Positions 1-11,175 of a DNA stretch of 64,000 nt are shown here, in pieces. The notes under the pieces are model-generated. The model did not search any database, was not told the DNA's origin, and saw only the letters and a list, made by a program, of their open reading frames with translations. How positions within the stretch are numbered: the stretch's first letter is position 1; every line of letters starts with the position of its first letter. This DNA is from Vigna angularis (taxonomy: Eukaryota > Streptophyta > Magnoliopsida > Fabales > Fabaceae). Both the position numbers and the translations under genes were made by a program. The DNA lies in the NCBI RefSeq assembly GCF_016808095.1, contig NC_068973.1:18209501-18273500 (forward strand), given 5' to 3'.

Positions 1-81
1 TTTGGGAAGATTGTTATCTATGTAATTCAGTGTAACCTTGCGGTGACCAACTGAATGGATCCCATAAATTTTATTTCGGAT

Positions 82-435
82 CTAATGAAATAACAACCAT
101 GATAGACTTTTCTTCTTCTGCGGCGAGCTCGCAAGGTCCAACCTTGTCAGCAGCCTTGCTGTGGCATTGCCCTCTTTTTGTGAAGCACAAATGGCAAGAA
201 CAATGTCATAAAGATCTCCATCAGCTTCCTTACCCACAACCTTCATCTCCTACAATTGTCTCTCTGCCTCAATTCCATGACTAGCATAAATGTACATAGC
301 AAGGAGCCTCTCATGAACCACTCCATATAGTGATGGGCTGCCATCTTGTATTACCCAATTGGATAACCGCACTCCATCGACTAGTAGATTGGATTGATAC
401 TTTTCGGCAAGCTCAACATCTTCTAGATCTAACAC
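82..435 (-). pseudogene. PPR protein fragment (EMB1417/At4g21190-like) with a nonsense codon
   Basis: Read on the minus strand from 435 to 82 there is one 118-codon frame broken once. The first part includes VVHERLLAMYIYASHG and EAERQL. A TAG follows at 252-250, then the same frame resumes with EMKVVGKEADGDLYDIVLAI and runs to a TAG at 84-82. Plant PPR proteins of the At4g21190 type have a Trp where the TAG stands (RQLWEMK), so a TGG to TAG change is the simplest reading. No upstream PPR repeats remain in frame. It is a dead C-terminal fragment, probably captured by the CACTA element ending at 1775. The family call is from memory of the conserved C-terminus. Confidence 0.65.
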
Positions 436-639
436 ATATAATCTTTAATTTAAGGAGAATATGCTTTCATTTTCTTCTAATCACCTTCATCAAAACTCTG
501 AAAAGGCCAAGGAAAACTATAATTCAGCAAAGCACGTAATAATCCAATCATTCATACATAGTCCAAGTAAAAAAAATTAAACAATATTGTCAATGGTGAT
601 GCCTACAACCACAAAACGACAACGATCAAACCCAAAACA

Positions 640-1420
640 ATTGATAAAAAAAGAACGAACCCGGCCCAGGTGGGTCTCTTCCCAGGGCACGAACCCGGGT
701 CGGAGGTGCGACGGAACGAACTTGTCGGACTTGGGCGGCGGAGAGGGCATGTCCTTGTTGTCGTGGTTGATGACAGGGAGAGACGAGAGCGAGGAAGCGG
801 TGCCAGTTCGACCGAGGGGACGGAGCGAGATCGCGTCTGGTGGCGATTCTGACTAGTCCTGGGTTTGATGAATCGGATTGGGTGGTGATTGGTCGTGGGG
901 TTGGGGTTACGGGGTGGGAGGTGTGACAGGTTTGGGGGTGGGACGGCTCAAGACGAGGATGCGGCCATGGGGTTTGGGGGCGGAGACGGAGGAATAGGCT
1001 TCTGCGAGATGCAATAGACGAAAATGAAATGGAAATGCAACAGATCAAAAACTTGGTCACCACACCATCTTGCTCCTGAATCAATCTCTTCACCCAACCG
1101 CACGCTAGTCAGTCTCTGAAAATCGCCAAGGGCAACAGCAGCGCATTCTCGTCGATGCTGTCGTCCTCGGCCTCCGAAGCAAAGCCAAACGGTCCCGCCG
1201 CAACACTAGATGATTTGACAAACCAAAAAAAAAGGAAGAAAGGGGATAACAGTTGAAGCAATGTAGATCTAAGAAAGGGCACACGACGAGGTGGTTGTGG
1301 CTCCCGACGGCAACGAAGCGGTGACCTTGTAGCAATGGCGATAACGGAGCGACGACGATGAAGGAAAGGTTGGATGCAGCGGAGGAGTCCGCGAGAGCAA
1401 AGGAAGAAGAAGAGAACATT
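640..1420. other. GC-rich stretch inside the CACTA fragment, origin unknown
   Basis: Base composition rises sharply relative to the flanks and several overlapping frames are open on both strands. None shows a recognisable domain, and the open frames are explained by GC content. It may be a captured promoter, 5' UTR or first exon of a host gene. Confidence 0.35.
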
Positions 1421-1559
1421 ACAGATTAGGGTAATTTCCTTCGTGGGGTGAAGATAAAAGACTGATACTGCCTTAGTTCTTTACTAAACCTGATGCCTAT
1501 ACTTACTCTACTGTCTCGGGTGCTGGAAATCGCTTTCGAACTTCGCTCTACTGCCTCAA

Positions 1560-1775
1560 GTCTAATTGAACCGATGGTGTAGGTCAATTTCAAAAAGTAT
1601 TACACCTCGGTTTGACCATTAACCGAGGTAATTTGGCTTTTATGCCTCGGTTCAATGGGAACCGAGGCCTATAAGTTCATTTAAATTGCAAAAATGTCAC
1701 CGCCTCTACATGTACTTCGGTTTTCTAGAAACCGAGACGTATTACTCGCGTTCTTTTCCGCGTTTTGCACTAGTG
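1560..1775. repeat. CACTA subterminal repeats with terminal CACTAGTG
   Basis: CCTCGGTT and its complement AACCGAGG occur several times as short inverted pairs (for example around 1608-1631 and 1647-1667), ending in GCACTAGTG. Such repeats are the usual binding sites for CACTA accessory protein. Confidence 0.6.
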
Positions 1776-2426
1776 TGAATGTCGATAAGAGTATCCATTA
1801 GTTGTTTGATGCTTTAACAATATTGATGGTCTCTAAGAGCTTGGAAAAGAAATCGCCTTAGAAGAAAACACCATGAAACGTCAAAATAATACATCTTCCA
1901 AAAAAAGTAGGAGTTAAAGAATGCAAATCATGTAGAAAGCTTGTGATTTGAGTTTTTCATAAAGGTGGAAAAATTACTTGAGTCTATCATGTTTTATAGA
2001 AATTACATCAATAAAAGTACATCCATTTCCAAAGCATTTACTTCTTATTTTATTGATACGATGTTTTGTGATACTAACCATTCCTTTTTCTGTAAGCATT
2101 GGTATGGAATAATTTTTATTTCAATAAAGAACACAAAACTATAAGAACCAATAAGAAGTTCATGTTTAGAATAGAGATGAACAAACAAGGAATAAAAACC
2201 TCAAAACAATGAAAGTGTAACTACCTATATATAAATGGAAACTCTATTAGAAACATGAGATGTTAAGATGGAATTAATGACAAATGATATGAAAGGAATG
2301 TCTAGTTATAATAAACGATTTTAATAATAAAGGAAGAAGCAAATGTGACAAGTAAATGAAAAATCTTCCTAAATAGATGGAATTGCATTAGCCATTTATA
2401 TCAACGAAATAACAAAGTCATAAAGG

Positions 2427-2822
2427 GGCAAAAACACCTAAATGGTGTAATTTTGTCTTCAAAATTACCAAAATAGTATCATTTTGAAGTTGATCCAATT
2501 TGGTACGACTTTATTACACTAAAGTCAAACAAACTAGTCTGACTTCAATTAAAATTAAAAAAATAATTACAATGAATTGAAGTCATATGAAGCTAACACG
2601 ACTTCAATTTATATCACAATATATTAAAATTATACGAAGTTGACACAACTTCAATTAAAATTTTAAAACAATTATAATGAATTAAAATTTTAAAACAATT
2701 ATAATGAATTAAAATCATACCAAATCTATACAACTTCTTCAAAATAAAATCGTACCAAATTCATATGACTTTAAAATTACATAATTTTGAAATCAAAATT
2801 ACACCATTTTAGTGTTTTTGCC
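2427..2822. mobile_element. Mutator-like MITE, 396 bp, 9-bp TSD
   Basis: The left end starts GGCAAAAACACCTAAATGG and the right end is its near-perfect inverse (reverse complement GGCAAAAACACTAAAATGG). Both sides are flanked by TCATAAAGG (2418-2426 and 2823-2831), a perfect 9-bp duplication as made by Mutator-type transposases. The interior has no ORF and is AT-rich with further partial inverted repeats. It is non-autonomous. Confidence 0.85.
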
Positions 2823-2831
2823 TCATAAAGG

Positions 2832-3282
2832 AAACAAGAAACTCAATGTGATAAAATAACCAAAATTTGACTTTTCTTGGTAATTCTTAGCATCTAATTA
2901 AACAATGGTCACATTTTTTTTAACCAAACATAACGAAGTGCACTTTGTTCTTAAGTTTGTTAGTTCACTTGAATATTTGATACCAACTTTTCATGAATGT
3001 CATCTTACTTCAATTATAGGTAGTTTAAGTTTTTAAAGATGTTAATTTCTTGATAAGCCAAACATAAAAAAGTGAGATGAAAATTAAACTTACTTTGCTT
3101 AGCACTAACTTGTCCAAATAAAAAAATGGAAAACAACAACTCAATGATAGATTCTCTAAAAAATTAAAAAATTACAAATAATATATAATTTGGAAAACTA
3201 AAAAAAATTACTAAATTAGATTTTTATACTCATTTATAAAAAAAGGTGTCAAAATAAAATAAAAATTCAAATGACATATTTT
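2832..3282. other. AT-rich intergenic DNA
   Basis: No open frame, repeat structure or regulatory element recognised between the MITE and the solo LTR. Confidence 0.5.
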
Positions 3283-3287
3283 ATCAA

Positions 3288-6006
3288 TGTTGAGACAAGA
3301 TCGTCTAGAGATGGGACTAGATCGTCTAAAGCATCTCTGGTTTTGAGGTTTAACAAACAACATTAAACGAAATAGTCATAGGCAATCAGATGTTTAAGAA
3401 ATTAGAAGGAACATCAATATATTTCATTCTCGAGTAGTCATAAGGAAAACTTGAACACCAGAAAAAGGACAACATAAAATCATTTAAAGCGCAAAGCCAA
3501 ATCAGAGTGAGAATCAAAGGATTTACCTTAAGCCACACTAGTGCATAAATATTAAAAAGCAAAAGAGATAAGCTAAAACACTTAAGATATCCCCGAGCAA
3601 AAGCGTCTGATCAATAAAAGAAATTTACATAGGTTTGTCAAGACACTTTGCTTAAAAGAATAGGTATAAAAATGTATAAGTAAATCTCGCTATACAAGAG
3701 GCGTAAAAATCTATCAAAAGAAACAAGCGTCACAACATCGTCTAAAGAGATATGAACAAAATGAAAGAATATACCTTTAAGTCTAAAGGACGACACTTCA
3801 CCTCTGAGTAGAGATATAATACAAAATAATGTTATCACACAAGTAATCGGTGAGGAAGATTTCTAAGACAAAGTTGAAGCGTCTAACATCCTCATATGTC
3901 TTGAGATTTAACAAATAATAATAAACGAGATGAACATATGACAAAGTGTTGTCTTTGTGGAAAATTATATAGTTGAAAGATAAATGTTTTGTGAAGAAGC
4001 TTTATAAATTTTGAATGTCTAAAAGAAAAGCTTTAGTAAACACATTAATATCTCAGCAAACATCAACAAATGAGACTTCAATAAACATGTCAAAATGTTA
4101 TAAAAGAATCTTGCTAAACGCGTTCTTTCTATATTTTGCTAAACAATGTTAAATGAGCTTTCACCATATCTTGCAAAATGATCTTTTGGTAAACAAGTTA
4201 AAAGATATAAACATTTCTCCAAAAACATTTCTTGAATGAGATCTTGTTAAACGCACTATGAAACCAAACTAAGATTAGTAAACAAACTGTTGTTAGTAAA
4301 TGTATTGTATAGGCCAAACGATACCTTGTACCAAATGACATCTTCATTCAACCATGAAACCTTTAAGAATAGCTTTGTATCTAAAATTTGAAAAACTCAT
4401 AATTGTTCTGAACATGCATATAAAAGCATTAAATGCACAACGTTTCAAAACAATAAAAATGATAAGAAAAAGGACATATTTGCATGCATGTGTATCTACT
4501 CTACTCTTTACAGTTGCCTATGTCAAGTATTCGCTTGCTCTATCAAATACAAGTCAAAAGTGGATGTTAGAGACAAAAAAGATATTCACGGAATATTCTT
4601 ACCATCAAAAGTCGCACTAAAGAGTTCGTACAACCTACTTTTGATAAAGTACTGGAAAAACATGTATACTCTGACAAGTAGACTTCAACCTATGATTGCT
4701 ACCTATGAACAAGGCTACGAAGATTTGAATATCAAAGACAAGTATTGTCTAACAACTAATTTCTCATAAAGCTTATAAATAGAAGATCATTAGATGAGAA
4801 AAAAGAGAGGATGGGAATAGAAGAAACATAAAGAAAAATTATCCTCGTGGAAGACCAAAAATTCTAGAGAATACACTCCAAGCTATATAGAGTTAGAAAC
4901 TTACACTTATAAGAGGAGTGAAAACTCTACAAGGTTTACTAGATTGAGTTGTATTGTAAACACATCCTCTTTCTGAGAGCCATTATCTAGAACTTGTATG
5001 CAATCTGGTTAATTGCATATTCTGAAGATAATACAAATACTTACCGATAACTCACTGGAGTTAAACAATAACTAGATAGTGTATCAAGTTGATACAAGGA
5101 TTGTCTAATGGAAACCAGGAGTGTATGAAACTCAAATAGGCAGCGTATCAGGAAGATACTGGGATTGTTTAGGGATACCAGAAGTGGTGAATAATATTGC
5201 ACAACTAGGACTGAGTGATATACTCAATTTTAGTCAAAGTAACGTAGGTTACTAAGTTTAATTAGGGAAATCAGGAGTGGTTTTAATACTCAGCTAGATA
5301 GGTATCAGAAAGATACCAGGATTGTCTAGGGATACCATGAGTAGTGAAGAATATTGCACAACCAGGAGCGGGTGATACTCAACTAGTCCGTGTAACGTGT
5401 GTTGCTATGATTGACTAGGAAAACCAAGAGTGATTTTAATACTCAACTATACAACGTATCAGGAAGATGTTAGGATTGTTTAGGGATACTAGGAGTGGTG
5501 AAAAATACTGCACAACCAGGAATGGGTGAAAATCTGTTCTAGGAGGTGTACTAGGTTGATACTAGGCAAAAACCAAGAGTGGTACAAATACTCAAGTGTA
5601 ACCTTATTGAAAATATAGTGAAACCTTCTAAAAGGTTTTAGAGGAGAACTAGATGTAGCCCAATTGAGTGAACCAATATAAAATAAATGTGTACATATTG
5701 TCTTAGCCTTACAAATGTCTTACTTATAAATGCTACATTCACTAACACAAGTCAACCATTGTCAAATGCTCCTACTATCAAATATCATTGTCTTCAGGAG
5801 CTATACATCTCGAGCAATAGAGTAGACTTGCTAAGTGCCTGAAAAGCCTTAAGCTTTGAACACTTTGATTTAAACAGTATGCTACAAATCAAGCATCTAA
5901 CAACTTGTATAGATCATCTAGCTACCACTAAAGTTGTCAAGCTCACACACAAAAAGTTTCTAATAAACACTATTCAACTCCCTTCCAGTGTTTACCAGTT
6001 ATTTCA
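3288..6006 (+). mobile_element. Solo LTR of a SIRE-like Copia retrotransposon, TSD ATCAA
   Basis: The LTR begins TGTTGAGACAAGATCG, matching the start of the minus-strand copy ending at 9395, and ends in CCAGTTATTTCA. The 5-bp flanks are identical, ATCAA at 3283-3287 and 6007-6011. There is no internal domain, so this is a solo LTR left by LTR-LTR recombination. The end region keeps an ATTCAACTCCCTTC-type string common to legume SIRE/Maximus LTRs. The lineage is inference; the boundaries are read directly. Confidence 0.8.
5050..5600 (+). repeat. Tandem repeat (about 160 bp period) inside the Copia LTR
   Basis: The phrase TAGGGATAC(C/T)A followed by GAGTGGTGAA or similar recurs near 5170, 5330 and 5490, with related text between (GCACAACCAGG, AATACTCAACTA). 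Shorter derivatives occur in the other LTR copies (about 7860-8060 on the minus strand, 18190-18400 on the plus strand). Confidence 0.7.
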
Positions 6007-6287
6007 ATCAAGTTCCAACATAAGAAAATACTCTTATTTACATTATGCAGTAAAATAAGAATCATATATTTTGATTCATGAAAAAAAATCTCAAAGTGAA
6101 AAGTACAAGAAGAGTCTTAAAATTAAAATCTCATAAAATTCTATTAAGTAATGTTTAAAAGAACATCAAGAAAGTATCCAATTTTCTTGGTAGTAAGTAT
6201 TGATTAGATCACTAAAGAAGTTTGTTTCATTACAACTCTCCATTTAAAGTTGATTGTCTTATATGGGATTTAATAAATTTGAATCCC

Positions 6288-6289
<2 letters not shown>

Positions 6290-6356
<67 letters not shown>
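6290..6356. repeat. (AT)n microsatellite
   Basis: About 33 uninterrupted AT dinucleotides. Confidence 0.95.
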
Positions 6357-6361
<5 letters not shown>

Positions 6362-7340
6362 TTTGTCATTATGTATTCAAAATTTGCTATAGATATTATT
6401 TATCATGCATTCAAAATTTGCAAACTTGACCATGAACACATAGTAGTTAAAACTACTCAAATCACATAACCCAAAGACTCGGGAAGCAAGTAAAATTAGT
6501 ATGCGCATGTCCTACTTATTATGATAAACACCATACTACGCTTATGCCTATAAATATATTAGAAAATCCTATAATTACACTCAACTCTCTCAAAATGTTA
6601 GTAAGGCCCTACTATATAGTCCATATATTTTAATTAGTACAAAAACATAAAAAAGACATATAATTGTAATACTATAGTTAATTCAAATGTTACAAATCAT
6701 CCACATTCAAATGTTACAAATCATCTAATGAATCTGTTTGACAAGCAATATGCATGTTTGTCACTATAATCATTTTTTAGATGATTTTTATGATTTTTAG
6801 AATATTCTTTATTTTACCATTTCATTCTTTTAAATCACTATTTATTTAAGTTATTTTTTTGAATTAAAGTAATAATCTAAAAAAAGACACATGTGTGTAA
6901 CGAACTTAGGTTAAAAAATGCATATTAAATTACTCTTATTGTTATTTTAACTTTACACAGTGAAAGAAATAATAATTTTATAAATTTTAAAAAATAAAAT
7001 TATATTTTAATAAATAAAATTAAATAATTATTTTTATTCTTGAAGATAAATGTAATTAGTATAAATTATTTTAAGATGATTTTAATTTGAATTATTTAAT
7101 AAGTAATACTTTAAATATTATTATTATGGTTATTATTATTATAAAATCATGTGAGTTTATATCAAATTTTTAAAAAAATATTTATGAAATTATATTTAAT
7201 TAAAAAGAATATTGATTTATATTAAGTTTAAATTAAATGCATGAAATAATTTTACATTAAATAACTAGTAATATCACTTTATGAAATTATTTTAAATTTA
7301 AATGATGTAGTTTGAATTAATGTAAATTTATGAAAGGTGA

Positions 7341-7359
7341 TAATTATTATTATTATTAC

Positions 7360-7404
<45 letters not shown>

Positions 7405-7417
7405 CATTATTATTATC
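7341..7417. repeat. (TTA)n microsatellite
   Basis: About 25 TTA/ATT trinucleotide units with two single-base interruptions (an ACT near 7359 and a CAT near 7405). Confidence 0.95.
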
Positions 7418-7503
7418 TTATTTATGGAAATGGTCTTTTTTTCACCACATCAACTACACACAATCAACCAAGAACATGATAATCAGGATACCTCCACCAT
7501 TTT

Positions 7504-9395
7504 TGAAGTACCTAAAAAATATTAGAAGGGGATTGAATAGTATTAATATAAACTTTTCTTAATCCTTCCAATATAGCTCATCATCAAGCTCTGAAATTTT
7601 CTTTTAAAAGCTTAGATGCTAGACTTGATAAATATGAATAAATGATAATGGTTTTTGACGTGCAATTCAGAATATATCCTGCAGTGTTTTCTAAGAACTT
7701 CCTTTATGAAAAATGAACGTTTAGCTTGGAAGATTCTTGTGTTTAAAGGTAAAGCACAACTACAAGTGTTTTTATATTGGTTTGTTCCAACTGAGTTACG
7801 TCCAGTCTCCTCCGCAAAGGGTTCCACTATAATCTTCACATGATTACAAATGAATATTAGCACCACTCCTGGTCTCTGAGTATTAGCACTAATCCTGATA
7901 CTCAACAACCACAATTGAGATTTTCTTTGAGTATTCACACCACTCCTAGTACGCAGCGACCCTAGTCGAGATTTCCTTTGAGTATTCACATTACTCCTAG
8001 TACTTAGCAACCCTAGCCGAGATTTCCTTAAGTATTTGAACTACTCCTAGTACTTAGCAACCTTGCTAAGATTTCTCAACTCAAACTGAGAAATATTGTA
8101 AGTATTTTGATTCTCTACAGAATTGCAATCAACGATTGCTTACAAGTAGTTCAAACTATATCTCTCACAAAGAGAATGTAATTACAATATAAAGCAATAT
8201 AAACACTCACATCTGTTTCTCTCTTTTCTCTTACAATAGTAAGCAATACAACAATGAAGTTTGAGAGGATTTTTTTTCTCTTTTTCTTTTCTTCAGCTCA
8301 AATATGTTCTTTTTCTTGAGCTCTTTATTTTCTTCTCTCTTGAATGCTTGTAGGATGGATGTTTCGTTGTAAGCTTCTCACTTGACTATCCTATTAAGTT
8401 ATCCTCTTGATTTTCCTTTCGAAAGTTCTTCTATTTAAAGGCTTCACGAGTATTTGTCCGTTAGACTAAGTTTTTAGCCTTCATACTCATGTTTTCTCGT
8501 TCTTCTTTGTACAACAGTCGTTAGGTAAGTCAACTTGTTAAAATAGACATGTTTTTTAAGTACTTTGCTTGAAGTAGGTTGTAAGTTCCTTTTAGGTTCG
8601 ACTTAAAGAACATTCTGTGAATATGTCCTTTGTCTCTAACGTCCACTTTTGATATTTGATTTGTAACTCTGTGGATGTGTGTAAAATAACTTATCTGCAA
8701 AAAGTAGAGTAAATTTTGCATGCAACAAATATGTCTTCTTATCACTTTTGTTATTTTTGAACGTTGAGGAATTAATGTCATTTTATGTTTGCTCAAAACA
8801 ACAAAGTGCTTTTTGATTCCCTATCGCTAGGTAACTGTTTGCAATTAAGCTTTTTTCTAAAGATACCAAGCGTTATATAGAGACTTAATCATTGGACAAA
8901 GTATTGTTTAAGCTCATGATATCGTTTAGTCAAGTAAACACTTCTTTTGGTTTTGTCTCTTTTTAAACAGATAACGTTTAGCTTATTAAAGTTTTCTTTT
9001 TATATTTCAATGATTAAAGTCTTTTAATGTGTTTTGTCAGAGACATCGTCTCGACTATTTTCCGAGAGTTATGTTGAATACCTTTTTCAGGTATGATGAA
9101 TATCAAGCGTTTTACTTTAACTTTCTTAGACACTTTAGACACAATAGCGTTTAGTCATGCGTCTTGATGTTTTAACCTAGATGTTTTTTTGGTTACCTAA
9201 GTGCTTTCCTAAGCTTTTCTATGTTGTAGATTTTAGTTCTAAGTCTTTGTGTATGTTTTCTATGTTTGAGATTCTAGTTCTAGGTTTTGTGTTTTTACCC
9301 TAAGTTGTTTTCAGATTATTATTCTGTTTTAATGTTATTTGATTAAATTTTAAAACATGAATGCATTTAGGCACATAAACGATTTTGTCTTAACA
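7504..9395 (-). mobile_element. SIRE-like Copia LTR copy, minus strand, no clear TSD
   Basis: Read from 9395 leftwards it starts TGTTAAGACAAAATCG and ends ...TTTAGGTACTTCA at 7504, the same termini as the solo LTR at 3288-6006. It shares the GAGTACTAGGAGTGGTG-type repeats (about 7860-8060) and the motif ACGTCCACTTTTGATATTTG (plus strand, near 8640). The 5-bp flanks (ATTTT and ATCTC) do not match, so it is not a clean solo LTR; a neighbour may have been deleted. Confidence 0.7.
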
Positions 9396-10640
9396 ATCTC
9401 AAGATCACCAACAACACAAGATCACCACTATCTATGAGAGATGTGCAACCTTTTGTATGGTGAAAATAACATAAAATGAATCTCAAAATAATATTGAAAA
9501 TAACTTATTGGAGACTATAATTGATTCTAAAAATATGAGAGTCAATTCTATTTAAGAAACATGAGATAATCGATTTTCTTAAAAAAAATAGATATGAGAA
9601 TTGATTTTTTGGAGATCCAGAATTCACTATAATGTGTTTGATCACAATTTTGTTATAAATAAAATTGAGGAAAAATGAGTAATTTTTTATGTTATGACTT
9701 TCACTCCTCTTCTCATTGTAGCAAGTGGCCTCTTCAAACATTTCGTAAATCCAGGTTCATTTTTTTTTTAAATCATGCAAAACAAAATGAAACTTGCATT
9801 CACTTCTCTATTCGAGCATATTAAATCATGAAAAACAAGCCTAAGTTAAAAGGTATTGAATATTGTTAGAATATTCTTTACATTATAAAAAATAAACATA
9901 AATTAAAAGGTATTGAATATTTTAGAATATTTTTAAGATGATTTTCTTAAAACCTTTATTATTTTGTAAAAAGTGTGTTATTATTTTTAATTTTTATTTT
10001 TTGTTGGAGTAAATCTTACTGCGATATTTGTGTTCTTATAAAATTACTCAATAATTTTATCTCTTTATCTTATTTTATTTATATATCTTCGTTTTGTCCT
10101 GATGAAATATAGGAAAACAAAAAGAAATTTTACGAAGGGCTTATATGATATATATTTTTAAAGTGTGAAATATGATCATATCTGTTCAACATATTTTCTA
10201 TTTTTATTTTAACATTGATGTTAGATGAAGTTAAAAAATTTTATACAACGATGTATTACATACTATGGAGACTCTTATATATAGTATTTTATAAAATTTC
10301 ATATTGTGAAATAATAGTGGAATCCATTTTATATTTGTGAATCAAGTAGAAGTTTTTTTATCACCGCATCTTTTACAACCATCATATAATATTTTTCATT
10401 CGCCTTTAATTTGTCGTGGTTTAATTGATTTTATAAATTTCACATTATTTATGAATAATTAAAAAATGTTAAAGAAACTTAATTAAAATAGTTTAGTAGT
10501 ATTATTGATTTAATTTTTAGAGAGGGAGAGACGTGGGCCAAATGCAAATAATTGAAAAAGTTTGTGTTCATCTCCCTTAGTCCACAGGAAAAAACATAAT
10601 AAAAAAAGAGTTTGGCAAGCAAACAAAGAGAAGTAGTAAT
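9396..10640. other. AT-rich intergenic DNA upstream of the MED26-like gene
   Basis: No coding frame or named repeat recognised. A TGGGCC word near 10532 resembles a site II/TCP-type promoter element, but on its own this is weak. Confidence 0.4.
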
Positions 10641-10643
10641 GTA

Positions 10644-10702
10644 TAATGGTATTGGTGAGGCACAGGTATAGACCCTGGGGCCATACCATACCAATACCAT
10701 TA
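10644..10702. repeat. 13-bp perfect inverted repeat upstream of the MED26-like gene
   Basis: TAATGGTATTGGT at 10644-10656 is exactly reversed as ACCAATACCATTA at 10690-10702, with a second short GGTAT/ATACC pair inside the loop. It lies about 470 bp before the start codon, in the likely promoter or leader. It could be a small MITE relic or a hairpin; no TSD was identified. Confidence 0.6.
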
Positions 10703-11175
10703 CCATACTTCCAAATCCTAATTAACATCTCAAAACTAAATCAAATCAAATCAATTATATTAATCAAGGGTTTGGTTTTTCTTCTCGAATATCCTCAATT
10801 CTCAATCCTCATCTCTCTGTACTATCCTCTACTCCATTATCCACAACTTCTCACCCTTAATCGATCAATCTCCATATCCATACCTCAGATCTACGTTGTT
10901 TTTATCACTGCTACTCATTCGTCGTTTCGATCTATCCCTTGCCGTTTCCCTTTAGGGTAATTTAGATCCGTTGATGTTACATTAGAACCTAACCTGTAGT
11001 TCTTCCAAAAGCCTAAGCAACAGAACAAGGAATCTTCCCAGATTCTTTTTCTGTGCTCATTAGCCTTTCATAGAGAACCGGAAGAAATTCCTTTTCAGCT
11101 CATCTTATATAATCAATCTCCGATCGATCGCTTTTTCTCAACCTCTTTGCACTGGTCCACGCGCTCGCTTCGGAT

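Larger units (their letters stand above)
1..1775. mobile_element. 3' part of a CACTA (En/Spm) element carrying captured host DNA
   Basis: The segment ends at 1768-1775 in CACTAGTG preceded by TTTTG, the expected inner side of a CACTA terminal repeat. The 200 bp before it (about 1560-1760) hold repeated CCTCGGTT/AACCGAGG words in both orientations, typical of CACTA subterminal repeats. The other end lies before the window, so the TSD cannot be tested. The interior holds a PPR gene fragment (82-435) and a GC-rich stretch (about 640-1420) unlike its AT-rich surroundings. A Pack-CACTA that captured host fragments is an inference. Confidence 0.6.
6012..7503. other. AT-rich spacer with microsatellites
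   Basis: No gene seen. It contains the (AT)n and (TTA)n tracts listed separately; open frames here only translate those repeats. Confidence 0.6.

Noticed and set aside
626..1093. 155-codon minus-strand frame
   Set aside because: Arg/Pro/Ser-rich, no domain, overlaps other open frames; explained by local GC content.
6254..6469. Open frame over the (AT)n tract
   Set aside because: Translates a microsatellite as Ile-Tyr repeats; the (TTA)n frame at 7337-7525 is rejected for the same reason.
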